Positions 56,752 to 64,000 of a stretch of 64,000 nucleotides of DNA are shown here, one piece after another; position 1 is the first letter of the stretch; each line of letters opens with the position of its first letter. Both the position numbers and the translations under genes were made by a program. Under the pieces are notes generated by a model, which searched no databases, had not been told where the DNA came from, and saw only the letters and a list, made by a program, of their open reading frames with translations. The stretch spans positions 1,550,001 through 1,614,000 of the forward strand of contig OZ251449.1 of the NCBI GenBank assembly GCA_965242505.1. Reading direction: 5' to 3'. The stretch is from UBA2966 sp965242505. GTDB lineage: Bacteria; Pseudomonadota; Alphaproteobacteria; UBA2966.

Positions 56752-59340
56752 TCAGGCGGTCGTCGGCGCCGGCGCCTCGCGCCGGCGACGCTGCGAGAGG
56801 ACGACGAGCCCCAGCAGGACGAGCGCCGGCGCGAACATCAGCTGCTTGGGCGGGCGTTCCGCCTCGACGTGGACGCCCTTGATCTCCCAGTCGAAGTCCA
56901 GGCCCGCCCGTTCGGCCGGGCTGCCGAACGCCAGGTTGTCGACGAAGACTCCGCCGTCCTCGATCCGGATCTCGATCCCGGCCTCCTTCAAACGCTCCGC
57001 GCCGCCCGCCCCGGCTCCGAGCGGCAGCGCCACGAGCTTGCCGACCCGGTCGCCGTCCAGGGTCTCGCCCTCGGCGTCGATCCGAAGGTCGGCGTCGACG
57101 GGCAGGCCCTCGGCGATCGCCTCGATCCGCGTCGGCGGGACGACCTCGACCGGCGGGTAGACCATGTCCCACCAGAATCCCGGCCGGAACAGGGTGAACG
57201 CCGCCAACACCAGGACCAGGGACTCCCACAACCTGCTCCTGACCAGGAAGAAACCCTGGGTGGCCGCGGCGAACGCCAGCATTGCCAGCACCGATGCGGC
57301 GACCACGACGAGGAAGTGATACCAGTTCGTGATCCCGATCATCAGCAGCTCGGTGTTGAAGATGAACAGGAACGGCAGGATGGCCGTCCGGATGTCGTAG
57401 GCGAACCCTTGGAGGCCCGTCCTGATCGGGTCGCCGCCGGATATCGCGGCGGCGGCGAACGCGGCGAGTCCCACGGGCGGCGTGTCGTCCGCGAGGATGC
57501 CGAAGTAGAAGACGAACAGATGCACCGCGATGAGCGGCACGATCAGGCCGGATTGCGCCCCCAGCGTGACGATCACCGGCGCCATCAGGGTCGAGACGAC
57601 GATGTAGTTCGCCGTCGTCGGCAGGCCCATGCCCAGGATCAGGCTGATGATCGCCGTGAACACGAGCATCAGGACGAGGTTGCCGCCGGAGATGAACTCG
57701 ACGAACTCGGTCATCACCAGGCCGATGCCGGTCAGGGTGACCGTTCCGACGACGATGCCGGCCGCCGCCGTCGCGACGCCGATGCCGATCATGTTGCGGG
57801 CGCCGGCCACGAGACCGGCCAGCAACTCGTCCCATCCCCGGCGCGCCGCCGCGCCCAGGTCCCGATCCCGCCGGAAACAGGCCGTCAGCGGGCGCTGGGT
57901 GACGACGATGAAGATCATGAACACCGTCGCCCAGAAGGCGGACAGGCCCGGGGAGAAACGCTCCACCACCAGGCACCAGACCAGCACGACGACCGGCAGC
58001 AGGTAATGGAGGCCGGACTTGATCGTCGGGCCCGGCGGCGGCAGTTCCATGATCGCCGCGTGAGGGTCCGCTCCGGCCGGGAACCGGGAGCCGTACCAGG
58101 CCAGTCCGGCGTACGCGGCCACGATCAGGACCGCCGCGATCCACGGCGACGACGCCCCGAACGCCGTCTTGATCCAGCCCATGCCGTAGTACACGGCGCC
58201 CGACAGGACGATCAGGCCGATGACGGTCATGGCGAAGGCCAGCAGCGTCCCCGCCAGCGTCGATTCGTAACGGCGCGGAAGGCCCCGCATGTCCGCCTTC
58301 GCCGCTTCCAGATGCACGATGTAGACCAGGGCGATGTAGGAGATGATCGCCGGCAGGAAGGCGTGCTTGATGACGTCGACGTAGGAAACGCCCACGTATT
58401 CCACCATGAGGAACGCGGCGGCGCCCATGATTGGCGGCGTCAGCTGGCCGTTGGTCGACGACGCGACCTCGACGGCGCCGGCCTTCTCGGCCGGGAATCC
58501 GACCCGCTTCATCAGCGGGATCGTGAACGTGCCCGTGGTCACCACATTGGCGATCGAGGAGCCGGAGATCAGGCCCGTCATGCCGGACGACACCACGGCG
58601 GCCTTGGCCGGCCCCCCGCGCATGTGGCCCAGGAGGGAGAACGCGACGCGGATGAAATACCCGCCGGCGCCCGCCTTGTCGAGCAATGCCCCGAAAAGCA
58701 CGAACAGGAACACGAAGCTCGTCGAGACTCCCAGCGCGATGCCGAACACGCCCTCCGTCGACAACCACTGGTGCGACATCGCCTTGGCGAGCGACGCGCC
58801 CTTGTGCGCGATCACGTCCGGCATCCAGGGACCGAAGAACGTGTAGACGAGGAACACGCTGGCCACCGCCATGAGCGGCGGCCCCAGGGCGCGCCTCGTG
58901 GCCTCCAGGAGGAGGATCATGCCCGCCGCGGCGACGACGATGTCCACCGTCGTGGGCGCGCCGGCCCGGTCGGACAACGCCTCGTAGAAGAGATACAGGT
59001 ACGCCGCGGCGAAGGCCCCGGCGAAGGCGAACGCCCAGTCCTGGACCGGGACGCGATGCCGCGGCGAGCGCTTCAGCGCCGGATAGGCCGTGAAGGTCAG
59101 GAAGATCGAGAACGCGAGGTGGATCGCGCGCGCCTCGGTGTCGTTGAGGACGCCGAACCCGAGCATGAACGGCAGCGGCGAGGCGTACCACAGCTGGAAC
59201 AGCGACCAGACGAGAGGCGCGCCGAAGAGGACCTTGGCCGGAAGGCCGCCCGGCGCGCGCGCGCCGGTATCGGCCTCCGCGACCATGTCCTGGAGGCCGT
59301 GCTCCTCCGCGGGTTCGGAACCGCCGTTCCGATCGTTCAT
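56752..59340 (-). CDS. TRAP transporter fused 4TM/12TM permease
   Basis: An 862-residue inner-membrane protein. It has the small DctQ-like part fused before the large DctM-like part, as usual for TAXI-type TRAP systems. Conserved stretches include GLISGSSIANVVTTGTFTIPLMKRVG, GAVEVASSTNGQLTPPIMGAAAF and ADDTPPVGLAAFAAAAISGGDP. The C-terminal 150 residues form a DUF3394-like periplasmic region ending in one more membrane helix. It works with the TAXI protein encoded 70 bases upstream; import is driven by an ion gradient. Confidence 0.96.
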   Translation of the reverse strand: MNDRNGGSEPAEEHGLQDMVAEADTGARAPGGLPAKVLFGAPLVWSLFQLWYASPLPFMLGFGVLNDTEARAIHLAFSIFLTFTAYPALKRSPRHRVPVQDWAFAFAGAFAAAYLYLFYEALSDRAGAPTTVDIVVAAAGMILLLEATRRALGPPLMAVASVFLVYTFFGPWMPDVIAHKGASLAKAMSHQWLSTEGVFGIALGVSTSFVFLFVLFGALLDKAGAGGYFIRVAFSLLGHMRGGPAKAAVVSSGMTGLISGSSIANVVTTGTFTIPLMKRVGFPAEKAGAVEVASSTNGQLTPPIMGAAAFLMVEYVGVSYVDVIKHAFLPAIISYIALVYIVHLEAAKADMRGLPRRYESTLAGTLLAFAMTVIGLIVLSGAVYYGMGWIKTAFGASSPWIAAVLIVAAYAGLAWYGSRFPAGADPHAAIMELPPPGPTIKSGLHYLLPVVVLVWCLVVERFSPGLSAFWATVFMIFIVVTQRPLTACFRRDRDLGAAARRGWDELLAGLVAGARNMIGIGVATAAAGIVVGTVTLTGIGLVMTEFVEFISGGNLVLMLVFTAIISLILGMGLPTTANYIVVSTLMAPVIVTLGAQSGLIVPLIAVHLFVFYFGILADDTPPVGLAAFAAAAISGGDPIRTGLQGFAYDIRTAILPFLFIFNTELLMIGITNWYHFLVVVAASVLAMLAFAAATQGFFLVRSRLWESLVLVLAAFTLFRPGFWWDMVYPPVEVVPPTRIEAIAEGLPVDADLRIDAEGETLDGDRVGKLVALPLGAGAGGAERLKEAGIEIRIEDGGVFVDNLAFGSPAERAGLDFDWEIKGVHVEAERPPKQLMFAPALVLLGLVVLSQRRRREAPAPTTA

Positions 59341-59410
59341 GTCCGGCCTCCGTGGCGAGCGCCGGGCGGCGTCGGGACGCCTCCCGGAGACGTCCCGGCG
59401 CCCGACGCGG

Positions 59411-60391
59411 CTACATCAGGCCAGCTTCCTTGTAGTACCTCGCCGCGCCGTCGTGGAGGGGCGCGGAGAGGCCGTCCTTGGCCATCTGGGCCTTCTGGAG
59501 ATGCCTGAAGGCCGGGTGGAGCTTGCGGAAGTCGTCGAAGTTCTCGAACACGGCCTTGACGACCTCATACACGACGTCGGCGGATGTCGCCGTCGACGAC
59601 ACGAAGGTCGCGCCGACGCCGAAGGTCTGGACGTCGCTGTCGGAGCCGCGATACATCCCGCCGGGGATGGTCGCCGTCCGGTAGTAGTCGTTGTCCATCA
59701 CGAGCTTGTCGATGGCGGCGCCCTTGACCGACACGAGAACGCTGTCGCACGACGTCGTGGCCTCCTTGATCGACCCCGAGGGGTGGCCGACCGTGAAGAC
59801 CATGGCGTCGATCTTGTTGTCGCACAGCGCCTTGGACTGCTCCGCCGACTTCAGCTCGGACGCGAGCGTGAAGGCGCCCTTGTCCCACCCCAGGGCGGCC
59901 ATCACGACCTCCATGGTGCCGCGCTGACCGGAACCCGGGTTGCCGATGTTCACGCGCTTCCCCTCGAGGTCCATGAAGTCCATGATCCCGGAGTCGGCCC
60001 GGGCGACCACCGTGAACGGCTCGGGATGGACCGAGAAGACGGCTCTCAGCTCCTTGAACGGGCCGGCGTCCTTGAATTTGCTGGTGCCGTGATAGGCGTG
60101 ATACTGCCAGTCCGACTGCGCCACGCCCATGTCGAGCTCGCCGGCGCGGATGGTGTTGAGGTTGTAGACCGAGCCGCCCGTGCTCTCCACCGAGCAGCGG
60201 ATGCCGTGCCGCTTGCGGCCGATGTTGACGAGACGGCAGATCGCCCCGCCCGTGGGGTAGTACACGCCGGTCACGCCGCCCGTGCCGATCGTGATGAACT
60301 TCTGTTGCGCCTCCGCCACCGGCGCCTCGGCCGCCATGAAGGCGCCCCCGGCCAGGACCGCGGCGGCCGCGGTCAATGCGATACGTTTCAT
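59411..60391 (-). CDS. TAXI family TRAP solute-binding protein
   Basis: A 326-residue periplasmic receptor. A signal peptide (ALTAAAAVLAGGAFMAAEAPVAEA) is followed by FITIGTGGVTGVYYPTGGAI, the family's name-giving region, and by STGGSVYNLNTIRAGELDMGVAQSDW. GGAGGA lies 8 bases before ATG 60391. TAXI proteins bind organic acids such as glutamate or 2-oxoglutarate; the ligand here is unknown. It heads the operon with the permease and Usp genes. Confidence 0.96.
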   Translation of the reverse strand: MKRIALTAAAAVLAGGAFMAAEAPVAEAQQKFITIGTGGVTGVYYPTGGAICRLVNIGRKRHGIRCSVESTGGSVYNLNTIRAGELDMGVAQSDWQYHAYHGTSKFKDAGPFKELRAVFSVHPEPFTVVARADSGIMDFMDLEGKRVNIGNPGSGQRGTMEVVMAALGWDKGAFTLASELKSAEQSKALCDNKIDAMVFTVGHPSGSIKEATTSCDSVLVSVKGAAIDKLVMDNDYYRTATIPGGMYRGSDSDVQTFGVGATFVSSTATSADVVYEVVKAVFENFDDFRKLHPAFRHLQKAQMAKDGLSAPLHDGAARYYKEAGLM

Positions 60392-60546
60392 CACACAGTC
60401 CTCCGTATTCAAGGGTTGGCGCCACGACGTCGCGTCGAGTCTCCTCGGCCAGGTCCGGCGGAGGGAACTCCGCCGGCGCGCGGCGGCGGGACGTGGCGCG
60501 AAACCCCGCCGCCGCGAATCGAATCCTTCCGGGACCGTCGATGGCC

Positions 60547-61905
60547 TCATCCCGCCGCCCGGGCGACCGGTCGGGCGTCCATGCCCTCGAACGCGTCGCC
60601 GAACGCCGCCTCCAGACGGTCCACGATTTCCCGCACGTCGTCCTCCCCGACGATGAAGGGCGGCGCCAGCAGGACGTGATCTCCCCGTCGACCGTCGGCG
60701 GTCCCGCCCGAAGGATAGCATATCAGGCCGCGCGCGAACGCGGCGTTCTTGATCCGCGCGTGGAGACGCAGCGCCGGATCGAACGGTTCCTTCGTGGTTC
60801 GGTCGGCGACCAGTTCGAGCGCGCGGAACAGCCCGCGGCCCCTGATCTCGCCGACGTGCGGATGATCCCCGAACGCGCCGCGGAGCGCCTCGTCAAGCGC
60901 CTTCCCCCGGCGCCTCACGTTGGCCAGCAGATCCCGCGCGACGATGGCCCGTTGCGCGGCCAGTGCGGCCGCGCACGCCGCGGCGTGGCCCATGTACGTG
61001 TGGCCATGCCGGAAGTATCCGCCGCCCGCGCCGATCCCGCGGTAGACGGCTTCCGACGCGAGCACGGCCCCGATGGGCTGGTATCCGGCGCCGAGCCCCT
61101 TGGCGACGACGGCGAGGTCCGGCGCGACCCCCTCCTGTTCGCAGGCGAAAAGGGTTCCGGTCCGGCCCATGCCCGACATCACCTCGTCGAGGATGAGCAG
61201 GACGCCGTGGCGGTCGCATATCTCGCGGATCCGGGCGAAATATCCGGGCGCGGCGGGAACGGCGCCGATGGTCGACCCGGCGACGGTCTCGGCGACGAAC
61301 CCGATCACGGTCTCCGGCCCGAGCGCCAGGATCGCCGACTCGAGCTCGTCCGCGACCCGGAGGCCGTAGGCTTCCTCCGATTCGCCCGGGTTCCGGCCGC
61401 GATAGGCGTAGCAGGGCGAGATACGGGCCACGTCGACGAGGAGCGGCTCGAAGGGCGCCCTGCGCGCGGCGTTGCCGCCGACGGCGAGGGCGCCGAGCGT
61501 GTTCCCGTGGTAGCTCTGCCGCCGGGCGATGAAGCGGCTGCGCTGCGGTTCGCCGGTGTCGACGAAGTACTGGCGGGCGAGCTTGAGCGCCGTGTCCATG
61601 GCCTCCGAGCCGCCGCTGACGAAGTAGACGCGATCGAGGCCGGACGGCGAGGCCTCGACCAGCAGGTCGGCGAGGTCTTCCTGCGCGCGCGTCGTGAAGA
61701 AGGCCGTGTGCGCGTAGGCGAGCGACTCGACCTGATCGAGGATCGCCCGGCGGACGTCGGGGTCCGAATGTCCCAGGGTCGACACGGCGGCGCCGCCCGA
61801 GGCGTCGATATAGCGGTTCCCCGCGTCGTCGACGATGTGGATGCCCTCGCCCCGCGCGGCGACCGGAGGCTTCTCCCGCATGTCGCGGTAGAACACGCGG
61901 GTCAT
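60547..61905 (-). CDS. Class III PLP-dependent aminotransferase
   Basis: A 452-residue aminotransferase. It has YIDASGGAAVSTLGHSDPDV, FVSGGSEAMDTALKLARQYF, LLILDEVMSGMGRTG (Asp for the PLP nitrogen) and the PLP lysine in LAVVAKGLGAGYQPIGAVL. Such enzymes move amino groups from omega-amino acids or amines. ATG 61905 overlaps the stop of the upstream toroid gene (ATGA), so the two are translationally coupled. The frame is open for 56 more codons upstream but is not family-like there. Confidence 0.93.
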   Translation of the reverse strand: MTRVFYRDMREKPPVAARGEGIHIVDDAGNRYIDASGGAAVSTLGHSDPDVRRAILDQVESLAYAHTAFFTTRAQEDLADLLVEASPSGLDRVYFVSGGSEAMDTALKLARQYFVDTGEPQRSRFIARRQSYHGNTLGALAVGGNAARRAPFEPLLVDVARISPCYAYRGRNPGESEEAYGLRVADELESAILALGPETVIGFVAETVAGSTIGAVPAAPGYFARIREICDRHGVLLILDEVMSGMGRTGTLFACEQEGVAPDLAVVAKGLGAGYQPIGAVLASEAVYRGIGAGGGYFRHGHTYMGHAAACAAALAAQRAIVARDLLANVRRRGKALDEALRGAFGDHPHVGEIRGRGLFRALELVADRTTKEPFDPALRLHARIKNAAFARGLICYPSGGTADGRRGDHVLLAPPFIVGEDDVREIVDRLEAAFGDAFEGMDARPVARAAG

Positions 61906-62987
61906 GGCCGTTCCGACCGGACGAGGGCCTCGATGCACGAGGCGGTGTCGAGCATTTCGCAGGCGAAGCCCACGGTCGGCGGGCTCGGCGGCGTCGGCCC
62001 CCGCCAGAAGAGATGCTCCGGCCAGCTTCCGTCGGGCCGTTGCCGGCGCAGGATCCGCTCGAGCGTGGCCCACAGGTCCTCACCCTCCGGCGCGGCCCCG
62101 AGGAGGCGCAGGGCGGAGAGGGCGCGCGCGGTGCGCAGCGTATCGCCGTAGCCGCCGTCCGCCCCGCGCCGGGCCCGGATCCGGTCCGCGAGCGGGACCC
62201 CGAGGTCCCGGAACGCGGGCGCGCCCCGATCGCGGGCGCGGGCGACGGCGTCGTAGAGGTCCAGGACGTCGGGATAGTAATGGGAGCTCCCCTCGCCGCT
62301 CCCTTCCCGGACCAGACCGGCGAGCCACTCCGCCGCCCGCGCGCCCGACGCGTCGCGACCCTGAAAGGCGAGGTAACCGACGACGTTGGCGTTCACCACG
62401 CTGTCCACGTCCATGGCGTTGGCGTCGGTGGGCGGGGTCAGCCAGGTCCTGAACCTGCCCCGGTCGTCCCGCGCCGCCGACGGATACCCGACGTTCCTGG
62501 CGAACAACACCCACGGGTGCCGCGGAATCGCCATGGAGCAGACGCTGAGACTGTCGAGATCGTTCGGGAGATGCGGCCAGTAACGCCACACGCCCGGATA
62601 GCTCATGGACTGGACGATGAACTCCCCCGACCGGTCGCGGATGGCCGCGGACCTGGGGTCGTCGCAGACCGCCAGGGTGAGCGCGCCGAGGGCGGCGACG
62701 AAGGGAGCCTGCTCCTCCCTCGCGGGTCCGTCGAGCTCCAGGTTGTCGTAACACCGCGAAGTCCAGGCCCCGTCGGGACGGATGGCGGCCTCGAGAAAGG
62801 CGAGGCCCCGGTCCACGGCGTCGCGCGCCGCCTCCCGGAGCCGCGACGGGACCGGGACGGCGCGGCCGCCATCCGGCGAGGGTTCGCCTACAAATGGTCC
62901 GGATGCTTCGCGCATGACGACGGGGATATCCGCTTCGCGCTCGGGACGTCGAAAGCGCGATACTACCCGCTTATCCATGAAAGTCAT
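61902..62987 (-). CDS. Alpha/alpha-toroid protein, squalene-cyclase/prenyltransferase-like
   Basis: About 361 residues of repeated helical pairs with the QW-like motifs RPDGAWTSR, GADGGYGDTLRTARAL and RRQRPDGSWPEHLFW. DANAMDVDSVVNANVVGYLAF lies mid-protein. The fold is that of terpene cyclases and prenyltransferases, but the DXDD acid motif of squalene-hopene cyclase is not seen and LanC zinc ligands are absent. Three starts are possible (62987, 62978, 62915); none has a strong ribosome site. It is coupled to the aminotransferase and divergent from the HlyD-like gene. The function is unknown. Confidence 0.75.
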   Translation of the reverse strand: MTFMDKRVVSRFRRPEREADIPVVMREASGPFVGEPSPDGGRAVPVPSRLREAARDAVDRGLAFLEAAIRPDGAWTSRCYDNLELDGPAREEQAPFVAALGALTLAVCDDPRSAAIRDRSGEFIVQSMSYPGVWRYWPHLPNDLDSLSVCSMAIPRHPWVLFARNVGYPSAARDDRGRFRTWLTPPTDANAMDVDSVVNANVVGYLAFQGRDASGARAAEWLAGLVREGSGEGSSHYYPDVLDLYDAVARARDRGAPAFRDLGVPLADRIRARRGADGGYGDTLRTARALSALRLLGAAPEGEDLWATLERILRRQRPDGSWPEHLFWRGPTPPSPPTVGFACEMLDTASCIEALVRSERP

Positions 62988-62989
62988 CC

Positions 62990-63185
62990 AGAGAACGGGG
63001 ACGCCGCAGGGCCCGTTCGCGCTCTTCCCCCCTGGCGCGACCCCCACCCCGACCCTCCCCCTGCCAGGGAGAGGGAGCCGTTATCTCTCCTCCCCCCTGA
63101 CAGGGGGGAGGTCGGGAGGGGGGTCCGGACGCAACGCCGCGACGCCGCGAAACCCTCGATCCCCGCCGGTACGAGAAATACGCTG
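62990..63185 (+). repeat. Composite GC-rich repeat element, locus 12 (with C module)
   Basis: L (62998-63037, CGCCGCAGGGCCCGTTCGCG), A (63038-63076), B (63085-63128) and C (63129-63185, CCTCGATCCCCGCCGGTACG then AGAAATACG), the clearest full L-A-B-C copy. It lies between divergent genes. Confidence 0.88.
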
Positions 63186-63203
63186 AACGGCCGTGAACGG
63201 GTA

Positions 63204-63229
63204 TATACTGTCCCGCCTGTCCGCGGGAC
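63204..63229 (+). promoter_or_regulatory. Candidate -10 box and inverted repeat before HlyD-like gene
   Basis: TATACT at 63204-63209 could be a -10 box for the rightward gene, though no good -35 is seen. Directly after it, GTCCCGC (63210-63216) and GCGGGAC (63223-63229) form a perfect inverted repeat with a 6-base spacer over the expected transcript start, as an operator would. Confidence 0.4.
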
Positions 63230-63322
63230 CGATCCAGCGACGAAAATTCCGGCGGCGTCCCGGTTCGGGATACTTCAAACCGCCGCCAGAGGCATTGACG
63301 GGAAGTCGGGAGGCGTCGCGCT

Positions 63323-64000
63323 TTGTTGTTCCATAACAAGGTATTCAGGCAGGAGGCCGTGGCGCGCCGGTCGCGCGCGGAACCCCTCGACGACCGCCTC
63401 CAGGTCACGGCGCCCCACGAATGGATGGCGCTGGCCGGCCTCGGCCTGTCGTTTCTCGCGTTCCTCTCCTGGGGGGCGTTCGGGAGCGTGGAGCGGGGCC
63501 TCTCGGTCGAGGCCGTGCTGGTCGCGCCGGGCGAGCGCCACGCCGTGGTCTCCCCCACGTCCGGCAACGTCATCGAGATCATGGCCGAGATCGGGGACGT
63601 CCTGGAAACGGGACAGACGATCGCGCGGGTGCGTCCGCCGGAAGCGGAGCGCCAGGCCCGAATCGCGCGGAGGATCGTGGGCGCGGTCGAGGACCGGATG
63701 CGCCACGCCGGGGACGCCGCCGCCGCGGTCCAGGAAGCGCTGCTCGCGGCGGCGCGCATGGAGCTTGGAGAGATCGAGGTCCACGCCAGGGAATCGATCG
63801 TCGCCCCGCACGGAGGAAAGCTCGTGGCGCACCGTCTGGCTCCGGGCCGGCCCGTCGGCGTCGGGGAGACGGTCGCCCGGATCCGGGGCGCGTCCGAGGA
63901 CGCCTGGCAGGCGCTGGCTTTCGTATCGCCGGAAGACGCCGGGAAGCTCACGGCGGGCATGGACGCGGAGGTGCTCGTGGCGCTGCCCGAACGGTCGGGC
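63323..64000 (+). CDS. NHLM-type HlyD membrane fusion protein, cut by window edge
   Basis: The first 226 residues of a periplasmic adaptor for peptide export. The start is TTG 63323 (or 63326), with GGGAGG 9 bases upstream; no ATG fits. VFRQEAVARRSRAEPLDDRLQVT before the single membrane helix (WMALAGLGLSFLAFLSWGAFG) is the typical opening of HlyD proteins of NHLM microcin/bacteriocin systems. The lipoyl-like part follows (HAVVSPTSGNVIEIMAEIGDVLETGQTIARV and SIVAPHGGKLVAHRL). The gene runs off the right edge; the matching peptidase-ABC transporter genes are expected beyond it. Confidence 0.83.
   Translation, partial: MLFHNKVFRQEAVARRSRAEPLDDRLQVTAPHEWMALAGLGLSFLAFLSWGAFGSVERGLSVEAVLVAPGERHAVVSPTSGNVIEIMAEIGDVLETGQTIARVRPPEAERQARIARRIVGAVEDRMRHAGDAAAAVQEALLAAARMELGEIEVHARESIVAPHGGKLVAHRLAPGRPVGVGETVARIRGASEDAWQALAFVSPEDAGKLTAGMDAEVLVALPERSG

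Noticed and set aside
56530..59508. 992-codon + strand frame opposite the TRAP permease
   Set aside because: Composition (Arg, Asp, His-rich runs) is typical of an antisense frame, and the other strand has a clear membrane permease with family motifs.
61902..62987. LanC-type lanthionine cyclase for the RiPP
   Set aside because: The toroid fold is shared, but the zinc ligands (CH/CC-H pattern) of LanC are absent and the repeats look like QW motifs of terpene cyclases.

Overview
This 64 kb window comes from a very GC-rich bacterial chromosome, most likely an alphaproteobacterium, possibly related to Rhodospirillales. The evidence is a proline--tRNA ligase with the short bacterial layout, a complete sufRBCDS-U-T-A operon led by an Rrf2-type SUF regulator, TAXI-type TRAP transport, CaiB/BaiF CoA transferase and many 4-bp ATGA/GTGA gene overlaps. 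No rRNA, tRNA, CRISPR array, transposase or phage gene was recognised. The species cannot be named from the sequence.

Layout, left to right. 0-4 kb: proS (cut by the window edge), a secreted ankyrin-repeat protein and a 3-hydroxyisobutyrate-dehydrogenase-like enzyme. 4.1-9.8 kb: a compact coenzyme F420 operon (npdG-cofE-cofD-cofC-fbiC, read leftward). 10-14.6 kb: a lone AAA ATPase and an AtzG-like small protein followed by two tandem amidases. 15-18.4 kb: quinone oxidoreductase, metK and a C45 acyltransferase. 18.9-25.6 kb: a leftward operon pgi-otsB-GH15-otsA plus an NDP-forming acyl-CoA synthetase subunit (trehalose metabolism). 25.7-30.5 kb: a DM13 protein, then an accessory cassette with a surface lipoprotein, its Slam-type outer-membrane exporter and two small exported or membrane proteins, partly of much lower GC. 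31-33.4 kb: a CoxL-like molybdenum hydroxylase subunit. 33.6-40.3 kb: the suf operon. 40.4-45.2 kb: SbcD-like/YhaN-like DNA-repair pair. 45.4-49.1 kb: amidohydrolase, tautomerase, cysteine-dioxygenase-like cupin and a four-module rhodanese. 49.4-53.8 kb: an NHLP-type RiPP precursor, a small membrane protein, a PotD-like protein and a defence-like remnant (AlbA_2 ATPase, EXK-containing protein, gene fragments). 54.2-60.4 kb: crotonase, CoA transferase, UspA, TRAP permease and TAXI binding protein. 60.5-64 kb: aminotransferase and alpha/alpha-toroid protein, divergent from an NHLM-type HlyD export protein that runs off the window.

Three things deserve most attention. (1) A GC-rich composite repeat with modules in fixed order (here called L-A-B-C) sits in twelve intergenic gaps. 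It often abuts stop codons, and in one place it supplies the 5' end of a gene. (2) An NHLP-type RiPP precursor with a GG cleavage site and a four-cysteine core stands alone, about 13.5 kb from an NHLM-type exporter subunit. (3) Short tandem repeats lie just upstream of both exported products: 13 bp x 7 before the Slam lipoprotein gene and 9 bp x 6 before the RiPP precursor. These are candidates for repeat-length control of expression.
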